Below are positions 40,732 to 48,861 of a stretch of 64,000 bases of DNA, piece after piece. The position numbers were made by a program, and so were the translations under genes. Under the pieces are notes generated by a model, which made no database searches, was not told the origin of the DNA, and saw only the letters and a list, made by a program, of their open reading frames with translations. Every line of letters begins with the position of its first letter. Within the stretch, counting starts at the first letter, position 1. Origin of the DNA: Seriola aureovittata (taxonomy: Eukaryota > Chordata > Actinopteri > Carangiformes > Carangidae); the NCBI RefSeq assembly GCF_021018895.1, contig NC_079373.1:27304875-27368874 (forward strand), in the 5' to 3' direction.

Positions 40732-43700
40732 ATACACACTAGCTCTTGCTAGCTACCTAACTACCTAGTTGGTTAGTTAGTTAGTTAGTTCAAGTATGTT
40801 CATTTCTTGCATTATCCAGTTAGATACAGTATTGTTCAGTTATCCGTTGCTAGCTAGCTCATCACAGTATTTCTTAGTTATATTATAGTGTTAGTTAGTT
40901 AGTTAATTAGTTAGTTAGTTTGTTTGTTTGTTGCTACGGCAACAACAACAACCTGCAGCTTCCAGAATCATCTGTATGATCTGCAGTTCACTGGACTTTT
41001 TATTTTCTTTTTAGTACTTTAAGTATCAACCTGTTCACCCGACCGAACCGTCTGGGCTTAGAAATGACGTATTTAAGTTGTAGACCTTCTTGTTTGAGTC
41101 CTGAGACAATTGAGCATCAGTTACTGTCATTTGATATTTGTCTTTGTCTCCACCTTCAGTCATATTTCCTTAGTTTGATAAATTGGCACTAATGAAATCT
41201 GTCCAAAGCTAGACACATGGACACGTGGCTTCTTCATTATCTTCACAGAGGACAGAGCCTCCTCACTGTTCATCAGGAACCCTTCACCTCCCTCCTCTTC
41301 CTCTCTCCTCCCTCTCCTGCACCGACCAGCTCTGCAGCTTCCTCTGGTTCCAATTAAAGTCTTTATCAGGAGGTCAGTTGACAGGAGGAGGGATGGTGGC
41401 CTGGAAGACCAAGCAGGATGATGAAAATGACGTCACTGCACTTTTTCAACTTTAGTTTCCATGGCAGGAATTGGTGAGCGGCCAGGAAAAGGGGGAAAGA
41501 GATGATTTCATCCCCTCAACAGAAGTCCAATAGGTTGAATTTAATCTGTATCATCCAGATGAATGAGAATAAGAATGATCAATTATCAGTGAGGACGATC
41601 CAAGGCGTTCTTCCTCTGTGAGATCACTACATTGACTGTTTGTGTGGCATGCCGAGAGAGAAGTCAAAAAACAGATTTTGATAGAAAAAGAGTGTCTTGA
41701 TTTTTCCTTCCTCATGGTTTTGTGCTCAGAGCTTCAGTGACCTTCCAACTATTTCAGCTTTTTCTTTTCAGCTCAGACTGAGCGCCAGAAACTGTGTCAC
41801 TCTCTCTAAAGTAAGAGCAGCTGAAGAGAGGAGAGATATGAAATGTATTCGTCACATTTCATTTCTGAAATTATAAATGGATGGATGGATGGATGGATGC
41901 TAATTTAACCCTCAGCTCATCAAATCTCATGTTGTCAATTTTTATCTAATCTATTCTCATCTCATTTAATCTCTTCTCATGCCACTTCAACTCTTCTAAT
42001 CTTATCTCAATTCATCTCATTTTTACCTAATCTCATTTCATGTAATCTCAATATTCACCTAATGTGATGTAAACTAATGTAAAAGTATGTCTAACATCAT
42101 GTATTAGCTAAATTCCTTTTATCTCATTTTAAATCTCTCGTCTTATCTTCACTTGCAAAAGCTTCAAAAGAGGTTTCCCTCAGTTTTCTTTTCTTTCCTT
42201 CAGTCTCATCTTATCTGATTTCATTTTCATCTCACCTCATCTCTTCTAATTTGATCTAGTTTGATTAGAAGAATTTCTCATCTTACCTCCACACAATCGA
42301 ACAATGACTAGATCTAGTTAATCAAACCTAATCTAGATATTTGATCTAAATTCTATCTCTTTCACTCTTTCTCTTTGGACTGTGTTTGGACTCTATATGT
42401 TGGACTTTTGTTTATTTCCTGTTTTACTTTGAAATTACTTACCTTTCGTGTCTTACGGTTGTTTGACTTCCTGTCTTTGTTTTGCTTTTCCCGCCATTGT
42501 GATTGTCTGGCCCGCCCTAATGGTTACACCTGTGTTTTGTTGCCCCTCCCCTTGTGTCTGGTCCAATCCCAATGTCAAAGACCTGACGCTCACAGACTTA
42601 ATGGACGTCACCTGGTGAGTGATCGAGTGTCAGTATTCCACTTCAAGTTGATGTTGGCATTAGACGTTGTCCAAACCTTGAATTTTAGTAACCCAACCTC
42701 ACGGCCTACATTCAACCAAACACGCCGTCAAACAGCTGCTTCCCTGCCCAACGTATTTCATCTCATCATCTTTACTCACGCCAACTAATCTCTTCTACTC
42801 TCGTCTAATTTCATTTCATTTTTACTCATCTAGAGTTATTTTGTCTTTTACACCTGACTTGTTTTGACCTCATCTAACCCCTACTCTAATCTCTTTATTT
42901 CAGTTTAATCTCAGTTTAGATTGATGTCTCATCTCATTTAAATAAATTGATCAATCTTTTATGTGATCCAGAGATTTTGTCATCTCATCTCAATTTGTCT
43001 CATTTAATCTAATCTAATTTTTATCTGATTTTTGTCTCATTTTATTTCTAACGATATTCTATGTATTCTCTAATCTCACCTCATTTTATTACAGTACGTT
43101 TCATCTCATGTCATCTGATGATGATCTGATCACATTTCTTCCGTTCTCATTTCAACTCATACTTTCTAATCTCATTTCATTTTATCTCAGTGCAACTCAT
43201 ATAATCTCATCTGACCTTGTTTTGTTTTGTGTCATCTCTTTTCTTGAAATCTCTGTTCATCTCATCTCATCTTTGTGGATATGATCTCATGTCTATTTTT
43301 CTTATTCAATTTAATCTCTTGAATATAAACCTCATTGTATCTCATCTCATGCCAGTTATTCCCTAATCTCATCTAATTTTCTCACGCCAACTCATCTCCT
43401 CTAATCACATTTGTTTATCTCAATATGTTTCAAACATTTTTGTAAATGTCTTATTTATATCTCATTTTTCTCAGGTCAAATCATCTAATTTTTATTACAT
43501 ATTTTATCTCATCTTGTTTCATTTTAAATGTGCCAGTTTTGATCATCATAGCTGATGCTTCTGCTTGAGCTGGGCACTAATTTCCTCCCGTTCCGTGACC
43601 CTTCGACCCCGACCATGATCTTTTGACCTTGTGGTTGTTGCCTATGTGCAGAAGTATTTCCCCTGCGCTCCGGTTCGTCTCCTCCAGCTGTGTAAATGAG

Positions 43701-46700
43701 CACAGAGCCCCAAAAACCCGGCGGTTTGTTTGCCAGCCAAGGCAGCGGTGATGAATTTGGCTGCTGAGCACAAAAATAAAAGACACTTGAAAAGAGAGGA
43801 ATAATGGGCGAACTGTCTCTGTCTTTAAGTCGTGTTTGTTTCCTCTGGGGCTGAGAGGAATCTGCTCCTGTCTGTGCTGAGCCAAGGACCAGCTCGATTT
43901 ATCGGAGCTGCTGGCGCGAGACAAAAAGAGACTTGGCAGAGCAGAGATACGAGATCCAGATCCAAGTCTGACAGTCTCCTATCGCTGAGACTGGACCATC
44001 TGACTGATCTTGACGATCCTCCGCGGCGCTGATGACAAATTTTTCAAATTCTTCTACACGGCCGAGCAGACTCTGTGACTTATTCTGTTTGTATGTGTTC
44101 ATACTAAGGTGATTTTTCCAGATGTGTCTTCGCTGCTCTGATAATTGAAAACAGATTCATCTCCAGCTGCAGCTACTGCAGCAACAGAGAGAATATTTTT
44201 GTTAGAGGAGAAACAAAGTCTGTGCTGTTTTTGCAAAATCTCCAGTTTTCAGATCAGACGCAGCAGCACGTCTAATCAGGTCAAAGATGGGATTGATTTA
44301 GCGAACAGAGCTCTTGTCGAGCAGCTCGCAGCCAAATGGCGTCTGTGTGACTTCCTCCAGCAGGCGGGCAGACGGCTCTACTGGCTCAGCATCACTGTGG
44401 ACTGATGCTCACGTTGACCACAGCCAGATAACCCTTCACCCTCCTGACAGGCAGCGCAGGTCAAAGGTCACAGCTCTCACAGTCTGTGTAATGTCAGAGC
44501 AGAAGCATCAGGCTCATTTGGTCCAACCCACCAAATGCCAAACTCCCTTAAGAAATCCAGATGTTTGAGTTTTTCTTGCTAATCAGCCAAGTTACAAAAT
44601 AAAAAGGATAAAATTCAGAAGATTTTTTTGAAGTCAACATGAATAAAATCAACAAAGCAGCACTTATTTTAAAGATTGACACTCATACAAATGTATATAA
44701 ACTCTTTTCTCCATATTCAGAGTTACTCTGTGAACTCACCAAAAACTCCTGAGCTCCTAAAGGGATTTGTGGTCGACATTTTTCCTCAGTTACTCCTTTT
44801 TAAAGCCAAGAATTCACTTTAAATCTCAAAATAATCAATGTTTGCAAGCAATCACAAGTCAAAACTTGGATTATATATGTGCTGAATTAAACAGTGACTC
44901 TTTTAGAAAACGTGTTGAGTCACAGACTGTGGTGAGAATATCTTTCCCAGTGGGCGAGAAGAAATTTAAATTCACCATTTTTTGAATGACGTTTGGTGTG
45001 AAAGTTTCTCTTTTACATAAGATGACACGTATCACCATCCAGTGCACACAAAGTGAAGTTGAGATTTATTTTCTTTAGTTATATAAAAGTTTTTTTTAAA
45101 CATCAGACGAATCAGTCAAAGATCTGTCGCTGAAGTCAGAGCTGCTCCTTCATGACAAATAAAATAGAACCACCATGTGTGTCTGTGGTTACTAACAAGT
45201 GCTGCTGTGATGACAAGCCAGCGGCAGGACGGCCAAGTAATATTTCTATTATGGTTTGTTTTGTAACGGTGGAGCGCCACATGGGTGGAGTGTGACGGCA
45301 GCGAGAGGACGGGACCTCCCGCTGTCAGACTTTAAATCCTGGATGTCCCCAAATTCTGTCAAACTCGACGATGATAAAGCTGAAGTCATTCTGTGTGACC
45401 CAACACCTTCTATCAGATGATCTCGGCGACATCTCTGATTATATTGATCGGCTGTGAGGAGTGTAGAGGTGATGTCTGATGAGAAGCTGAGCTTCTATAA
45501 CAAAGTCAGACGTGTCAAACGTCTTGTTTTTAACCAGCTCAGGGTCGTTTCTAAAACCACTGATCTACAAACAGTTCCACATGCTTTTATTTATTCTCTG
45601 CTTGATTATTGTGACGCAGGTTATTCAGGAATCAGCCAGACGTCCGTCTCCAGCTCGTACACAGTGCTGCCGCTCGCCGCTCGCCTCTCGTCTCTCGCCT
45701 CTCGCCTCCCTTCACTGGCTCCCCTGAGGTTTCAGATTGATTTTTAAAATTTCATTACTGACTTTTAAAGCTTTAAATGTCTCTGCCCCCAGTTACATCT
45801 CCAAATGACTGAGTGTGTCCAACCAAGAACTGAGACCTGCAGCTGGAGGTGTGCTGGGGGACCAGGGTCAAGGTTTGTGACTGAGGCTGGGTTCACTATT
45901 AGACCCCCCCCCCACTCTCTTAAACTTCCTTTAAATCTCTTCTTCAGTCACATTCCTTTGTCTCAGCCTTTGGTAACTTCTGATTCATGTTTTATTTATA
46001 TTTATTTTTACATATTATTGTCCGATCATTTTGCATGATGTTGATTTGACATGTTTATTCTTATGTTTTTTCTTGCAAAGCACTATATAAATAAAGTTAT
46101 TATAATTAACCCCACCTGTCTGGGACATGAAGGAGGTTAAATCAAATGCTAGAAAGCGGCGTTGGACTGGGTGCAGGGAGCTTGTGTAGGCAGGTGAAGC
46201 GAGGTGTTGCTGCGCGGCGTCAGCGACCACTAACTGTCGAGCAGCAGCAGCACGACGGATGTTTTGCTGTGTGAGTTTAACGATCGGCCTAAAAGCCGCA
46301 ACGCACCATAAAAACCACTTCACCCTCCGAGCTCCTGGAGAAGTGTTCATCACGTCACAGTGAGAGCGACGCCGAACCCCACCCTGATTCAATTTACAGG
46401 GGCCAGTGGGATCACAACACTCCCGCCTCAATGTGTGGAAACACAATTTCATCAGAGGGAAACAGGAAAACGCTCCGAGTTCATCCACTGGGAACAAAGT
46501 CTCGTTTGTAAATTCACTGTTGCTGAAGACGGATCTGCTCGCCACCGCTCAGACTGTTCACCGGACTGTCATCAGGTTAGTAAAGAGTTAACTGACTGGT
46601 GACCTTTGTTTTCCACCTGGACAAAGTGGAAATCTTCTTCAGATGCAGTTTGAATTAAAAATGGTCAGAAAATCCATGAAGTTTGAACATTCAGAGGATG

Positions 46701-48830
46701 ATTCTTAATGAGCCAGAATTTATTATCAGAGTTAGTATTATCTTTATGACTCAATGAAACAGTCCAGCTTTGTAATGTCAGGTGTGATTGGCCAGGTGTG
46801 TGGTTCAGACTCCTCTCTCAGGCTCTCTTCTTGTTTTTATTCCTCCGCTCCGGCGACAGTCAGAGCGGCAGCCATTTTGTTTTTAGGTCGTCCGTATGTA
46901 CGTCTCATTCTCGTGGACACGATCTCAGTAACGACCTGAAGGAACTTCTGCAAATTTGGCACAAATGTCCGCTAGGACTCAAGGAGGAAGTGACTCAATT
47001 GTGGTGACTAAAGGTCAAAGGCCAAAGGTCACGGTGACCTCACAAAACAAAACTTTTACTCAAGACTTCACACAACATTTATGTCAAAATTTCAGACAAA
47101 TAGATAAACAGGGATGTGACCTGGAACTAGTCTGAGTGGCGGAGGGATACGACCACGAGGAGCTGGCTGTAGTTACCTCTGTGATTATATATATGTGCAC
47201 AAGCGGATTGTTTTGTCACCTTCTGTGACATCGTTCTGTCGCTCGACCTGCAACACGTTCATATTGTTGGCTGTTATGAAGGAAACACCCTCATCCACAC
47301 TAACACAAAGTCGACCTCCATCTTGATGAGCGTATTAGCTCGGTCCATACTATTACGCCTGAAAACATCACCGTACACTGAGCGTGTGCGAGCCGGTGTA
47401 AACAGGAAGTAGATTGTCTCCTCTGCAGCTGTAGCATTAAAACAGAGAATGTAAGTGAACAACAGCTGCTAGCAAAGACAACAAGGTCAGTAACACTGTC
47501 ATTCATCATCATGTTGTTTTCACCACTGGTAGTCCAGGCTGATGACAGCCAATCAGGAGAGACCATGAGTGTGACCTCATTGTTTACAAAGGTCTCACTT
47601 TCTGTCCGTCCAGACTACAACACAATCCCAGAGTCTTCAAAATAAAACACAATCCCAGAGTCTTCAAAATAAATCACAACCCCAGAGTTTTCAAAATAAA
47701 ACACAACCCCAGAGTCTTCAAAATAAATCACAACCCCAGAGTTTTCAAAATAAAACACAACCCCAGAGTCTTCAAAATAAAACACAACCCCCATAGTTTC
47801 CAAAATAAAACACCACCTCAGAGTTTGCAAAATAAAACACAACCCGAGTTTCCAAAATAAAACACAACCCCAGAGTTTCCAAAATAAAACACCACCTCAG
47901 AGTTTTCAAAATAAAACACAACCCCAGAGTTTTCAAAATGAAACACAACCCCAGTGTCTTCAAAATAAAACACAACCCCAGAGTTTCCAAAATAAAACAC
48001 CACCTCAGAGTTTTCAAAATAAAACACAACCCCAGAGTTTTCAAAATAAAACAAAAAACCCAGAGTTTTCAAAATAAAACACAACCCCAGAGTTTTCAAA
48101 ATAAAATCATTCCAGCAGAGCTTCTGAAAGTCTCTGTTTTAGCTGCTGAAAAAGAGAAATGTGGACGTTTCTCTTCCACCTGCTTCCAGTCTCCAGCTGA
48201 CCACACAGAAACTTCTCATTACAGCAGGACAAGTGACAGTTACTCCTCTAGTGCTGATGACAAAGACAAGTCGGGTCAGAACTAGCTGTAAACTCCTACT
48301 ATAAAGCCTCATACACGCTCATAAATCTTGATGAAGTCTTCCAGAGGCTAATAAAAGTTTAGAAGGTTAAGATGACTTTGAACAAACCCACATGTTCTGC
48401 TTCAAAGATCTACACAGAGGAAAACACCGACCTCGGACCTCAGTCACCGTCCCACAGCAGAGGCGTGTTAGTGAAGCTGAAGAGCCGTGAGCCTGAACTT
48501 TAAAGGAACGTGATAAATCAAAATTTCTGATCCATAGACTGGACTGATGACCCTTCAGAAAGACCCAGGTGTTGCCATAGAAACTGTCCTGACAACAACC
48601 AGAAAAACATTCAAAGGGACGAAGGTTCAAAATGAAAGTTGATATTTTCTTAAACGTGAAACAGGCAGAAGATCAGCTGTTTAAAGATCATCTATACATC
48701 TTTGAATTCACTGCATCATTATACTGTCCTCTCTATACTGTCATCAATCTGTCACTATGGCAACAGGTGGCCTCCAATAAGAATCACTCTAATTAAGAGG
48801 CTTTAAACTCACATCGATGCAACAGTCCAT

Positions 48831-48861
<31 letters not shown>

